NCBI GenBank assembly: GCA_016720585.1
Contig: JADKKH010000004.1
Coordinates: forward strand, 383,510-447,509
Length of the DNA stretch: 64,000 nucleotides
From: Chitinophagaceae bacterium
GTDB lineage: Bacteria; Bacteroidota; Bacteroidia; Chitinophagales; Chitinophagaceae
Direction of reading: 5' to 3'
A program made the translations under genes and the position numbers. The notes beneath the pieces were generated by a model. The model was not told the DNA's origin, searched no databases, and saw only the letters and a list, made by a program, of their open reading frames with translations. This document shows positions 7,992-16,882 of this stretch, one piece after another. The number at the start of each line of letters is the position of its first letter. Positions within the stretch are counted from its first letter, which is position 1.

Positions 7992-10544
7992 ATGAAGGAA
8001 TTCTATCAACGCACGATACACGAGGTCCTCGATCAGCTAAAAACATCTCTTTCCGGTTTAAGCAATGAATACGTAACAACCCTTCAAAAAGAATATGGGG
8101 CCAATGTTTTACTGGAAACCAGGCAAAAAAGTAAGTGGGCAATTCTTGGAGCTCAGTTTACCGATGTTATGATCGTCATTTTGCTTGTTGCAGTTGTCAT
8201 TTCTTTTGTCGTGGGGGAGCATACGGATGCATTTGTTATTCTAGCCATCATCGCCGGGAATGCCGGGATGGGTTATTACCAGGAGTATAATGCAGAAAAA
8301 TCCATTCGCCTGTTGCAGAAAATGTCGGCACAATTTGCCATGGTTCTGCGGAATGATAATCCTGCAAAGATTGAAGCCAGCGCATTGGTACCGGGCGATA
8401 TTATTTTCCTGGAAGCCGGAGATATTGTACCGGCTGATGCCCGGTTACTGAAAGTTCATTCATTTAAAACGGATGAAGCATCGCTGACAGGAGAAAGTCA
8501 TTCAGTAGAAAAGAAAACAGGAGCCCTAACTGAACAAAACCTGGTACCGGGAGATCAGCATAATATGATCTTTAAAGGAACCATGGTCAGTAATGGTTCT
8601 GCCAGAGCCGTGGTCACATCGATCGGGATGAATACCGAGTTGGGAAAGATTGCAGGCTTGCTGGAAGCAGAATCTCCCAGAACACCCCTTCAGAAACGGC
8701 TGGCAATTTTCAGTAAACAACTGGCCCTGATCGTTATACTCATTTGCGTGGTAATATTTGGTATTGGATTGTGGCGGGGCGAACCGGCATTTACGATGTT
8801 TCTTACTGCATTATCGATGGCGGTAGCTGCTTTACCGGAAGCACTTCCGGCAGTAATTACTATTGCACTTGCACAGGGAGCCAGACGCATGGTAAAGCAA
8901 AATGCCCTGATGAGAAAATTACCTGCTGTGGAAACCCTGGGTTCTGTTACCTATATCTGTACCGACAAAACCGGAACGCTTACACAAAATATCATGACAG
9001 TTGAAAAGATAATGGCTGTATCGGGGAAAGAAGAATTACTGAAGCATGCCATGATCTTAAATAACGAAGTAAGATTTTCGGAAAATGGCTTGCTGGGTGA
9101 TTCTACCGAAACAGCCCTGGTCCATCATGCGATTGCAAAAGGTCACAAAAAAGAAACGTCAGATCTGCAATTCCCACTCCTGGCAAAACTTCCTTTTGAT
9201 TCTGAAAGAATGCGGATGAGTACGTTACATCAGCATGGTGATAAATGGATATTGTTTGTAAAAGGAGCACCGGTCAAAATGGTGGAAGCATTAAGTGAAA
9301 AATATGTAGAACAGATTCCTTCATGGCTTGATATAAACCGGGAATGGGCCGCTGAGGGGTTAAGGATTTTATTTTTTTCATATAAAATATTAGATCACTA
9401 TCCTGCTGAAATAAATTCGGGACTGGAAAAGGAACTGGATTTTCTTGGAATCACCGCTATGATAGATCCTCCCCGGGAAGAAGTGATTGAATCCATCAGG
9501 CAATGTAAAACAGCCGGCATAAAGACGGTAATGATCACCGGTGATCAGCTGCTGACTGCTACGGCCATTGCTGAACGTTTGGGAATGATAGAACCAGGAC
9601 ACCCGGGAGTAAGAACCGGGGCAGAACTGGATGAATTATCGGAAGAAGCATTCAACAATGAAATCAGCCATACTTCCGTTTATGCAAGAGTGTCTCCGGC
9701 ACAAAAACTGAAGATTGTAAAAACATTACAAAGCAAAGGAGAATTTGTTGCGATGACTGGGGACGGGGTGAATGATGCGCCGTCACTGAAACAGTCGGAT
9801 ATTGGCGTAGCCATGGGAATAACAGGCACGGATGTATCCAAAGAAGCGGCAGATATGATCTTGCTGGATGATAATTTTGCAACCATTGTAAAAGCAGTGC
9901 GGGAGGGTAGAAGGATTTATGAGAATATCCGGAAATTTATTTTGTATGTGCTTTCCTGCAACCTGGGCGAAATACTGACTATTTTAATTGCACCGGTTCT
10001 TGGTTTTGCCGTTCCATTGCTACCAACACAAATTCTCTGGATCAACCTTGTAACAGATGGCCTGCCCGGTTTAGCCCTTGTAGCAGAACCTGCAGAGAAG
10101 AATATTATGAACCGGCCACCCCGTTCCCCCAAAGAAAATTTATTTGCAGGTGGTTTAATGGGAAGGATTTTGCTGACCGGTATCATATTAGCCATCGCAG
10201 CTATCTTGGTTCAATGGTGGGCGGTTAACCAGGGGTATGGAATACAAACGCAGCAAACAATGGTATTTACCACACTGTGTTTTGTGCAACTGGGTAATGC
10301 CCTTTCAGTACGTTCAGTTTTTCAATCCTTGTTTTCATCGGATATTTTTGCCAATAAGAAAATGTGGGGCGCTATTACAGGAACGATCATACTGCAATTG
10401 CTGATTATATACGTACCATTTTTACAATCCATTTTTAAAACGACCGGGATAAGCTGGAAGGCCATGGCTTTGATTCTGATAGTTACATTTGGGGCAGTGC
10501 TGTTAGTAGAAATTATTAAATATTTTAACAGAAGAAAAAAGTAA
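7992..10544 (+). CDS. P-type Ca2+-transporting ATPase (PMR1/SERCA-like)
   Basis: An 850-residue P2-type ATPase. It has the actuator motif LTGES, the phosphorylation motif D325-KTGT, the hinge TGDGVNDAP, an N-domain with KGAP, and about ten membrane helices. Helix M4 carries AALPEALP, with Glu at the position of the SERCA calcium site (PEGLP), and M6 carries NLVTDGLPG. This combination indicates Ca2+ (possibly Mn2+) export at the inner membrane and not Na+/K+ transport. It stands alone, 74 bases after the acyl-CoA operon. A -7-like TACCTTTA lies at 7967-7974, but I see no matching -33 box. Family assignment is firm; the ion is inferred from the M4/M6 residues. Confidence 0.93.
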   Translation: MKEFYQRTIHEVLDQLKTSLSGLSNEYVTTLQKEYGANVLLETRQKSKWAILGAQFTDVMIVILLVAVVISFVVGEHTDAFVILAIIAGNAGMGYYQEYNAEKSIRLLQKMSAQFAMVLRNDNPAKIEASALVPGDIIFLEAGDIVPADARLLKVHSFKTDEASLTGESHSVEKKTGALTEQNLVPGDQHNMIFKGTMVSNGSARAVVTSIGMNTELGKIAGLLEAESPRTPLQKRLAIFSKQLALIVILICVVIFGIGLWRGEPAFTMFLTALSMAVAALPEALPAVITIALAQGARRMVKQNALMRKLPAVETLGSVTYICTDKTGTLTQNIMTVEKIMAVSGKEELLKHAMILNNEVRFSENGLLGDSTETALVHHAIAKGHKKETSDLQFPLLAKLPFDSERMRMSTLHQHGDKWILFVKGAPVKMVEALSEKYVEQIPSWLDINREWAAEGLRILFFSYKILDHYPAEINSGLEKELDFLGITAMIDPPREEVIESIRQCKTAGIKTVMITGDQLLTATAIAERLGMIEPGHPGVRTGAELDELSEEAFNNEISHTSVYARVSPAQKLKIVKTLQSKGEFVAMTGDGVNDAPSLKQSDIGVAMGITGTDVSKEAADMILLDDNFATIVKAVREGRRIYENIRKFILYVLSCNLGEILTILIAPVLGFAVPLLPTQILWINLVTDGLPGLALVAEPAEKNIMNRPPRSPKENLFAGGLMGRILLTGIILAIAAILVQWWAVNQGYGIQTQQTMVFTTLCFVQLGNALSVRSVFQSLFSSDIFANKKMWGAITGTIILQLLIIYVPFLQSIFKTTGISWKAMALILIVTFGAVLLVEIIKYFNRRKK

Positions 10545-10690
10545 TAGAGTAATGCTGCGAAGATTTATTACCAACTACCTTTCCGGTCAACATCCAATTT
10601 TTTGCGGGGGGGGTCCGTGATTATCTTTATTTAGATTTCAGACAAGCTATTGTAATTTAGTTTGTGTAAACAGCTCCTTTAAAAAACGAT

Positions 10691-11161
10691 ATGAAAGCAG
10701 CTACCATTATTGAATTAAAGCAGGAATTGCTCAATAGTTCTCCGGCTACCCTGACAGATCTTTGCCTGCGGCTGGCCCGTTTTAAAAAGGAGAATAAAGA
10801 ATTATTGACCTACCTGCTTTTTGAAGCTCATGATACGGTCTCTTATATAAAAAATGTACAAGGGGTAATAGATTTTCAATTTGAAGGGATGAATAAAAGT
10901 AATGTGTACCTGGTTAAAAAAACATTGCGGAAAATAGTGCGAACAGTGGCAAAATATACCCGTTACAGCGGCCTGGCCTCTGTAGAAATTGAATTACTCA
11001 TTTATTTTTGTGTCCGGATGAAAGCGTTGGATATTCCGATAAATACAAACCCCGCGCTTTTAACTATTTACCAAAATCAATTAAAGAAAATAAACAAAAC
11101 GGTTGCATCCTTACACGAGGATTTGCAGTATGATTATTTAAAAGAAATAACCAAATTATAA
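10691..11161 (+). CDS. Conserved helical protein of unknown function
   Basis: A 156-residue soluble protein without signal peptide or membrane segment. It is predicted all-helical, rich in Leu and Lys, with the notable stretch CLRLARFKKENKELLTYLLF near the N-terminus. The KENKELL style is common to small Bacteroidota proteins I cannot assign to a function. The start ATG 10691 follows a 146-base spacer that contains a run of eight G (10609-10616) and no clear promoter. It has the same codon style as its neighbours and is flanked by unrelated genes. No catalytic motif is visible, so no function is proposed. Confidence 0.7.
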   Translation: MKAATIIELKQELLNSSPATLTDLCLRLARFKKENKELLTYLLFEAHDTVSYIKNVQGVIDFQFEGMNKSNVYLVKKTLRKIVRTVAKYTRYSGLASVEIELLIYFCVRMKALDIPINTNPALLTIYQNQLKKINKTVASLHEDLQYDYLKEITKL

Positions 11162-11162
11162 A

Positions 11163-11234
11163 ATCGGGCAGATGGAGTCCCATAGCCTGATTTGATGGCT
11201 ATATTATTAATTGCAAAATTTCTCCTGTCCCGAT
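11163..11234 (+). other. Nested inverted repeat, possible 3' RNA structure or terminator
   Basis: Directly after the stop codon at 11161, ATCGGG (11163-11168) can pair with CCCGAT (11229-11234). The pairing continues with bulges through CAG/CTG and GAG/CTC. Inside it a second stem ATAGCC (11182-11187) pairs with GGCTAT (11197-11202). There is no U-run immediately after, so it is not a standard terminator. It could stabilise the mRNA end or be chance. Confidence 0.3.
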
Positions 11235-11367
11235 CTTAGAAAAATAATAAATGATTAAGGAGATTATGAAAATAATGGCATGTCAAATTATTGGCCCGCC
11301 TGCATTAAAAGGTTAAGAATCAGGGGAATGTCTTTTTTCATTAACTTGCAACCCCAACAGTAAAACA

Positions 11368-13296
11368 ATGCCTGAACATTCTCACCAACTTGCTGCTATT
11401 CTGTTTGCCGATGTAGAAGGATATACGGCTATGATGCAGCAGGATGAGATTGCTGCTGTTGAGAAAATAAATCGCTTCAGGCAAACACTGGAAACACTTG
11501 CTGCGGAATTAAATGGCAAGATCGTTCAGTATTACGGTGATGGGTCTTTGCTACTTTTTAATAGTTCCACAGATGCTGTGGATTTTGCAAAATTATTACA
11601 GACAGATTTGAATACAGCCCCGGTTGTGCCCGTCCGCATTGGCATTCATATGGGGGAAGTACTATGGCAAAACGAAAACATTTTCGGAGATGTGGTAAAT
11701 ATTGCTTCCCGGATACAGGCACTTGCCCCGACCGGTGGTATTTATGTATCCGAAACGGTTTCCATGAATATTGCCAATAAAAAAGGGCTGGATTCGGTAT
11801 TTGTAAAAGAACAGAAACTGAAAAATGTAAAGGAACCTGTACGTATTTATGAAGTGTTGACGGAATTCAGTAAATCCATTACCCAAACTACTAATCCTGA
11901 TAAACCTGTTATCAAAATCATTCCGGAAAACAGTATTGCCGTCCTTCCTTTTTCCAATATGAGTAGTGATAAGGAACAGGAATATTTCAGTGATGGTCTG
12001 ACGGATGATATAATCACCCAGCTTTCGAAGATTAAAAAATTCAAGGTGATCTCAAGGACTTCGGTAATGCAATATAAGATCAACCCCAAATCGATAAAAG
12101 AGATCGGCGGTGAGTTGGGGGTGGCTTTAATATTGGAAGGCAGTGTTCAACGCTATGGCGAACAGGTTCGTATTACAGCTCAGTTGATCAATGCCGCAAC
12201 AGATGATCATTTATGGGCTGAATCCTATGATCGCCCGGTAAAAGATATTTTCTCCATTCAGCGGGAAGTGGCCATGGCTATTGCATCGGTACTAAATACA
12301 AAACTCTCAAAAAAAGAAGCCCAAAACCTGGATAATACGCCAACGGTAGATGTGCAAGCCTATGATCTTTTTCTTCGGGGTAAATTTTTGCTTGAAAAAA
12401 GAAATAAGACTGATTTGCTGATTGCCCGGGAGCTTTTCCAGCAAGCCGTTAAAAAAGACAAAAATTTCGCTATTGCTTATTCGGGTCTGGCCGATACTTA
12501 TCTTCTTTCATCCTATCGGGGTTATGAAGATCCGGATATCATGTTACCATTGGCAAAAAAACACATTGATATCACGCTGGCATTGGAGCCTCCAGGTGGT
12601 GAAATTCAGGCTACACTGGGATATTGGTATCACCAGACATTTAACTGGAAGGAGGCTGAAAAGACGTACCGTAATGCGATAATGCTTAATCCTAACCAGT
12701 CAAATGTATATCTCTGGTTGGCTATTTTACTGGAAGCAAAAGAAGAAAGGGAAGAAGCTATCAAAATCTATGATATTGGAAGTGAAGTAAATCCGGCCTG
12801 GGATTATTTAATGGAGAATAAGATCAGGGCTTTGGCAAACAGCAATAACCCCGAAGAAGCCATCCGGCTTCAAAAAAATCTTATTGAAAAAACAACCTAT
12901 GATCCGGTGACACAGAAAGCCCGGTATACCAGTCTTTCTAAGATTTATTGGTCTTTTGGAAATAAGGAAGAAGCCATTCTGGCTGCAGAGAAAGCACAAA
13001 ACCCGGGCTTACTAAAGTTTTACCGGCAGGGAGATCACAAGATGCTGGAAAAAGAGGTAGAAGAACATTACAATGTATTAAAAAAATCAGGAGAATATAT
13101 ATCCGAACTCTGGATGGGAATGGATTATGCAAAAGCAGGAGCCCGGGATAAAGCGCTTGAATGTTTTACAAATGCTATTGTACTCAAGGATACAGCGATC
13201 ACCCTGTTACTGATCAGGCAGTATGATTTTTTAAACATTAAATTTCTTAACCTGGTTCAGCTAACCCGAAAGATCAAATTACTGATTGCATATTGA
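11368..13296 (+). CDS. Class III nucleotide cyclase-TolB-like-TPR protein
   Basis: A 642-residue soluble protein with three parts. Residues 1-170 are a class III cyclase homology domain: LFADVEGYTAMM gives the first metal Asp, YYGDG the second, and VNIASRIQAL the transition-state Asn and Arg, so the site looks intact. Residues about 190-330 form a TolB/FlgO-like domain (SIAVLPFSNMSSD, YFSDGLTDDI). The rest is TPR repeats (for example AIMLNPNQSN, EEAIKIYDIG). This architecture is known from annotated adenylate cyclases of many bacteria. It probably makes cAMP in response to a cytoplasmic partner bound by the TPR region. It is monocistronic, and no cAMP receptor is in view. Confidence 0.87.
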   Translation: MPEHSHQLAAILFADVEGYTAMMQQDEIAAVEKINRFRQTLETLAAELNGKIVQYYGDGSLLLFNSSTDAVDFAKLLQTDLNTAPVVPVRIGIHMGEVLWQNENIFGDVVNIASRIQALAPTGGIYVSETVSMNIANKKGLDSVFVKEQKLKNVKEPVRIYEVLTEFSKSITQTTNPDKPVIKIIPENSIAVLPFSNMSSDKEQEYFSDGLTDDIITQLSKIKKFKVISRTSVMQYKINPKSIKEIGGELGVALILEGSVQRYGEQVRITAQLINAATDDHLWAESYDRPVKDIFSIQREVAMAIASVLNTKLSKKEAQNLDNTPTVDVQAYDLFLRGKFLLEKRNKTDLLIARELFQQAVKKDKNFAIAYSGLADTYLLSSYRGYEDPDIMLPLAKKHIDITLALEPPGGEIQATLGYWYHQTFNWKEAEKTYRNAIMLNPNQSNVYLWLAILLEAKEEREEAIKIYDIGSEVNPAWDYLMENKIRALANSNNPEEAIRLQKNLIEKTTYDPVTQKARYTSLSKIYWSFGNKEEAILAAEKAQNPGLLKFYRQGDHKMLEKEVEEHYNVLKKSGEYISELWMGMDYAKAGARDKALECFTNAIVLKDTAITLLLIRQYDFLNIKFLNLVQLTRKIKLLIAY

Positions 13297-13399
13297 GCAG
13301 ATACGGTTTTTACTTTAATGCTATTTCGGGATTTTTTTGGGGAGATGCACTTCTTTTTGTAGCGCTGAAAATTTCCGGTTATCATCCTTGTTAAATGAT

Positions 13400-14278
13400 T
13401 TATTTATACCTGTAGATCGGCCGGGTCAGGCAAGTGGGTCCGCCGCCTCCCTTTACACTGATCTCTGCTCCTTTATAAACAATAACCTTACAACCGGCTT
13501 CTTCTAAAGCAGATTTAATTTTCAGGTTACCATCTACCAGTAAACATTCACGCGGTGCAAGGGCCAGCACATTGCAACCCATACTTTCAAATTCCTCGGG
13601 CGACACTTCCAGTAACTGAAATCCGCGCTGCAATAGAAGATTCCTGAATACAATGGGCATTAACGGGGAATAGACTACAGCGAGGTTGGTATCAACCGGG
13701 CTTAAAATTGACATGAGATGAAAAACATCTTCCGGGCCCTTGTAATGGGGCAAGGGAACCGTTATTACCTCTACACCCAGGGGTTGCAACAAATTGGTTA
13801 ACTGCTGAATTCCTTCCGGGTTGGTACGGTACGTATGTCCTACAGCCAGTGTTTGTTCATCCAGCCAGGCAACATCTCCTCCTTCGAGTGTCCCGGGTGC
13901 AGTTATGGATCCCAGTACCGGAATCCCATTTGCTTCGAATGCTTTTTTTTCAGCCAGGGGTTCATGAACCCTTCCTGCCTTACCCATATTACAAATGATC
14001 ATTCCCTGGTTGGTTGCAATGGCCGCATCACGGCAATAAATAGAATCCATGTTTACAGTAGCATCTTCCGGAAAATATAATATTTCGGTTCCGGTTTGTT
14101 CTAAAACAGATTGAAAAGAGGCATACTCCTGTCGGGCTACAGGGAAGTCAGGTTTGCCGAGATAATTCAACTCTTTCCAATATTGTTCTATATGTATTTC
14201 ACTGATAAAAGCCTGCTGTACCTTTTTAAGGAACAGCGATTTTATTTTACCGGTCTCTGAATGGCAGGTGTAATTCAT
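13400..14278 (-). CDS. Amidinotransferase/DDAH-like hydrolase
   Basis: A 292-residue member of the guanidino-group modifying superfamily (dimethylargininase/arginine deiminase type). The acid motif GTLEGGDVAW, the His in DVFHLMSIL and the nucleophile Cys283 in GGPTCLTRPIYR near the C-terminus are all present, so it should be active. Likely reactions are hydrolysis of arginine, methylarginine or ornithine-related guanidines to citrulline-like products. It stands alone on the minus strand, convergent with the cyclase gene. The second acidic motif SIYCRDAAI is also typical. The substrate cannot be chosen between DDAH and arginine deiminase from sequence. Confidence 0.82.
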   Translation of the reverse strand: MNYTCHSETGKIKSLFLKKVQQAFISEIHIEQYWKELNYLGKPDFPVARQEYASFQSVLEQTGTEILYFPEDATVNMDSIYCRDAAIATNQGMIICNMGKAGRVHEPLAEKKAFEANGIPVLGSITAPGTLEGGDVAWLDEQTLAVGHTYRTNPEGIQQLTNLLQPLGVEVITVPLPHYKGPEDVFHLMSILSPVDTNLAVVYSPLMPIVFRNLLLQRGFQLLEVSPEEFESMGCNVLALAPRECLLVDGNLKIKSALEEAGCKVIVYKGAEISVKGGGGPTCLTRPIYRYK

Positions 14279-14606
14279 AACTGGGCGCAGTATATTTTGA
14301 ATATAAATATAGGATTCGTTAACGTTTTTACATTCTTAAAAACAGGGCTGTAGCTTAAACTCCTTTTACAGAGGCTCATCGATAAGTAATTAAATTTTTA
14401 GGCCGGTATATTTTTATGAAAGGGGAAAAAATATTTGATCGCTTGAGGAATTACACGGAAAGATCATGAAGCTTGAATAAGGGCTCATAAGAAAGAAGGG
14501 ATCACTGTTTAATCCGATGAATTTTCCTTTTAAATCATTAACTGATCATTCCTAAATCAGCACTAAAAATAGCGGATGAAATATAGGCAGCTGAAAGCAA
14601 ACGGGA
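14279..14606. other. Gene-free stretch (328 bases)
   Basis: This AT-rich spacer lies between the start of the DDAH-like gene and the stop of the cold-shock gene, both on the minus strand. Only tiny open frames (14 codons or so) occur on either strand. It should hold the DDAH-like gene's promoter, but I find no convincing TTTG/TAnnTTTG pair, no strong hairpin and no RNA gene. A tRNA-like string at 14345 does not fold further. Confidence 0.5.
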
Positions 14607-15053
14607 CTACTTGACAATTTTTACGTTGACAGCATTGGCACCTTTTGGTCCCATCTCCACTTCAAAAGTTACTTTGGTGTGTTCTTTTACTTCTTCGGTC
14701 AGTGAGTTAATATGTACAAAAACACTTTCCTGTGTTTCCATGTCTTTAATAAATCCATATCCTTTGGCATCATTAAAAAAAGTGACAACACCTTTGCGGA
14801 TAAGATCTTCCGGATTTACCGGTAACTGTTTAGGCACACCAATTTCAATATCTTCAAGTTTTACGACAATTTTTTTCCGGGGATCCGGGGGCTTGGAGGA
14901 GAGGTTACCATTCTCATCAAGATAGGCAAGCATATCATCAAAACTCTTTCCGTCTTTCGCATGCTCTTTACGTTCCTGCTTTCGTTCTGCTTTTTCCTTT
15001 TTGTTTTGTTGTTTTTTCTTTTCTCTTTCTTTTTTATTCCAGGTTTCTGCCAT
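14607..15053 (-). CDS. Cold-shock domain protein with lysine-rich N-terminus
   Basis: A 148-residue protein. Residues 1-35 are almost entirely Lys, Glu, Gln and Arg (MAETWNKKEREKKKQQNKKE), likely a charged helix or nucleic-acid-binding tail. A linker contains FDDMLAYLDENG. Residues about 85-148 form a cold-shock domain: GVVTFFNDAKGYGFI (RNP1-like), SVFVHINSL (RNP2-like) and the closing GPKGANAVNVKI. It should bind single-stranded RNA or DNA as an RNA chaperone. It is longer than the usual 65-70-residue Csp because of the N-terminal extension, a form I believe is common in Bacteroidota. Its leader contains a terminator-like hairpin, described separately. Confidence 0.88.
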   Translation of the reverse strand: MAETWNKKEREKKKQQNKKEKAERKQERKEHAKDGKSFDDMLAYLDENGNLSSKPPDPRKKIVVKLEDIEIGVPKQLPVNPEDLIRKGVVTFFNDAKGYGFIKDMETQESVFVHINSLTEEVKEHTKVTFEVEMGPKGANAVNVKIVK

Positions 15054-15115
15054 AGTGTATCGTTATTTATTTTTTATGGTTTGCTGATCAGTTAAAATTG
15101 AGGGGACGAAATTCC

Positions 15116-15137
15116 GGCAAAAAGCCTTACTGGCTTT
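15116..15137 (-). promoter_or_regulatory. Terminator-like hairpin in the cold-shock gene leader
   Basis: Read on the minus strand, AAAGCC-AGTAA-GGCTTT is followed by further T residues and lies about 68 bases upstream of the cold-shock start codon at 15053. Nothing transcribed leftward lies further upstream, so it is either a leader attenuator or structured 5' UTR for the cold-shock mRNA, or it is chance. Confidence 0.3.
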
Positions 15138-15325
15138 CGCAGATTTGTTTAAAGGTAAGCTATTTCCGGCTACCAGTTGCCACCGTCTGTTCCAACAAGT
15201 TTATGTTTCTTTTGTTTTGATAACCCCGCACGTCAACAAAGTATTCCAGAGAAAGGGAATTTCCCGGAGAATTTGTGTATTTTTATTACAGAAAATTTGT
15301 TACAAACACACTCTGAATCAATTTT

Positions 15326-15691
15326 ATGAAAATACTGATCGCTATCACTTTCGTTGTTTTTTTGGGATGTACATCCTATGCACAAAATACTGGAATTAAG
15401 ACTGCTAAGCCAGACCCCACTAAAAAAATAGAAACCGTTGAAGCCTCTTGTGGCCAATGCCAGTTTCATCTAACCGGAAAGGGTTGTAGCCTTGCTATAC
15501 GAATTGATGGCAAAGCCTATTTTGTTGACGGTACAACGATTGATGAGCATGGAGATGCTCATGCGACCGATGGTTTTTGTGAAGCTATCCGGAAAGCAGA
15601 AATACAGGGTGAACTTGTTAAGGACCGGTATAAAATAACGTACTTTAAACTGGTAAAAATTGCCCCGAAAGAATATGAAAAAAAAATGTAA
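15326..15691 (+). CDS. Small exported DUF6370-like protein
   Basis: A 121-residue protein with a signal peptide (MKILIAITFVVFLGC...YAQ); FLGC could also act as a weak lipobox. The mature part has EASCGQCQFHLTGKGC, IDGKAYFVDGT and DEHGDAHATDGFC, a pattern I associate with the DUF6370 family of Bacteroidota. The four conserved Cys (CGQC, GC, FC) and several His suggest disulphides or metal binding in the periplasm, but no function is known. It is a single gene, divergent from the cold-shock gene. Start chosen at ATG 15326 because it gives a complete signal peptide. Confidence 0.75.
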   Translation: MKILIAITFVVFLGCTSYAQNTGIKTAKPDPTKKIETVEASCGQCQFHLTGKGCSLAIRIDGKAYFVDGTTIDEHGDAHATDGFCEAIRKAEIQGELVKDRYKITYFKLVKIAPKEYEKKM

Positions 15692-15742
15692 CGTCGGGCT
15701 TTTTAATTTTTATCTCCCCAAATTTAAAACGAATACGGTCTT

Positions 15743-16291
15743 ATGCTTCAGCCCGTTTTTACTCCTTTTCCCGAGTTGACGACCGAACGTCTTCTATTAA
15801 GAAAAATAAGCCTGGCGGATGCACCTGAAATTTTTTTTCTCAGATCTGATCCGGCGATTTTGCAGTTTATCAGCAAAGAACCGGCAGCAAATATCAACGA
15901 AGCGATCCAGTTCATAAGCCGCATCAACACAGACATTCAAACAAATGAGGCCATTATGTGGGCAATCGTTTTAAAGAAAAACCCGGCAAAAACTCTCGGT
16001 AATATTTGTTTCTGGAGACTTCAGAAAGAACATTACCGGGCAGAATTAGGCTATGTACTCGATCCGGCATATTGGCGAAAAGGAATCATGAAAGAAGCCA
16101 TTAAGAAAGTACTGGAGTATGGTTTTAATATGATGGGATTGCATAGTGCAGAAGCCCGTATCCATCCGGGTAATACCGGTTCTGCGGCTTTACTGGAATC
16201 CGCGGGTTTTGTAAGAGAGGCTTATTTCAAAGAAGACTTTTTTTTCAAAGGAAAATTTGAAGATACGGCAGTTTATTCCCGGTTACGATAA
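15743..16291 (+). CDS. GNAT N-acetyltransferase, RimJ/RimL type
   Basis: A 182-residue acetyltransferase starting with the typical TERLLLRKISLADA. The acetyl-CoA loop region is ELGYVLDPAYWRKGIMKEA, followed by the asparagine-containing IHPGNTGSAALLESAGF. This is the RimJ/RimL-like branch, which acetylates protein N-termini or small amines. It lies 51 bases after the DUF6370-like gene and 46 before another acetyltransferase on the same strand, so the three may be co-transcribed. Substrate unknown. Confidence 0.88.
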   Translation: MLQPVFTPFPELTTERLLLRKISLADAPEIFFLRSDPAILQFISKEPAANINEAIQFISRINTDIQTNEAIMWAIVLKKNPAKTLGNICFWRLQKEHYRAELGYVLDPAYWRKGIMKEAIKKVLEYGFNMMGLHSAEARIHPGNTGSAALLESAGFVREAYFKEDFFFKGKFEDTAVYSRLR

Positions 16292-16337
16292 AACATTGTC
16301 CGGTTGGGTTTCTAAAAACTAAATCTGTATTCATAGA

Positions 16338-16793
16338 ATGATTTTCAGGGAAGCACAGGTTGCTGACATAACACAAATACAGGTCCTCCGGAATGCAGTT
16401 AAAGAAAATACGCTATCTGATCCGGCTTTGGTCCCGGATAAAGATGTAGAAGATTATCTCTGCAACCGGGGAAGAGGATGGGTATGTGAGGGTGATGATC
16501 AAATCGTTGGTTTTGCAATTGTATCCATAGCTGATACAAATGTCTGGGCCTTATTTATTTATCCCGGCTACGAAAAAAAAGGCATCGGCCAAAGATTACA
16601 TAACCTGATGATGGACTGGTACTTCAGTAAAACGGAAGCCACCGTTTGGCTTAGTACTGCAGCTGGTACAAGGGCAGAGAAGTTTTATCGTAAAGCAGGG
16701 TGGACGGAAACCGGGACACATGGCAAAGGGGAAATAAAATTCGAAATGACGGTCGAGGCCTGGCACAGGGTTTTATTGAAACGGAATTTCTAA
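16338..16793 (+). CDS. GNAT N-acetyltransferase
   Basis: A 151-residue single-domain GNAT protein. FREAQVADITQIQVLRNAV is the usual N-terminal strand-helix unit. VWALFIYPGYEKKGIGQRL carries the acetyl-CoA binding motif (Q/R-x-x-G-x-G/A form as KKGIGQ), and AEKFYRKAGWTETG is the C-terminal motif. Such proteins act on free amines in the cytoplasm. It is not closely similar to the preceding acetyltransferase, so this is not a recent tandem duplication. Substrate unknown. Confidence 0.87.
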   Translation: MIFREAQVADITQIQVLRNAVKENTLSDPALVPDKDVEDYLCNRGRGWVCEGDDQIVGFAIVSIADTNVWALFIYPGYEKKGIGQRLHNLMMDWYFSKTEATVWLSTAAGTRAEKFYRKAGWTETGTHGKGEIKFEMTVEAWHRVLLKRNF

Positions 16794-16882
16794 TATATTT
16801 AGGTTTTAAAGAGGAAAAGCAACCTTGCCCGGTGCGATTGTTGTCTGATTGATAACAAACCCGGTTTAAATTTTTGGAACAT

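Noticed and set aside
10609..10616. Run of eight G before the unknown helical gene, possible phase-variable tract
   Set aside because: It lies 75 bases upstream of the start, outside any frame, and not at a recognisable promoter spacer; a single tract is not enough evidence.
14345..14420. Possible tRNA start (GGGCTGTAGCTTAAA) in the spacer before the DDAH-like gene
   Set aside because: No matching acceptor stem, anticodon stem or GTTCxAxxC T-loop follows.
15743..16793. Tandem duplication of acetyltransferase genes
   Set aside because: The two proteins share only general GNAT motifs and differ in length and type (RimJ-like versus single-domain).
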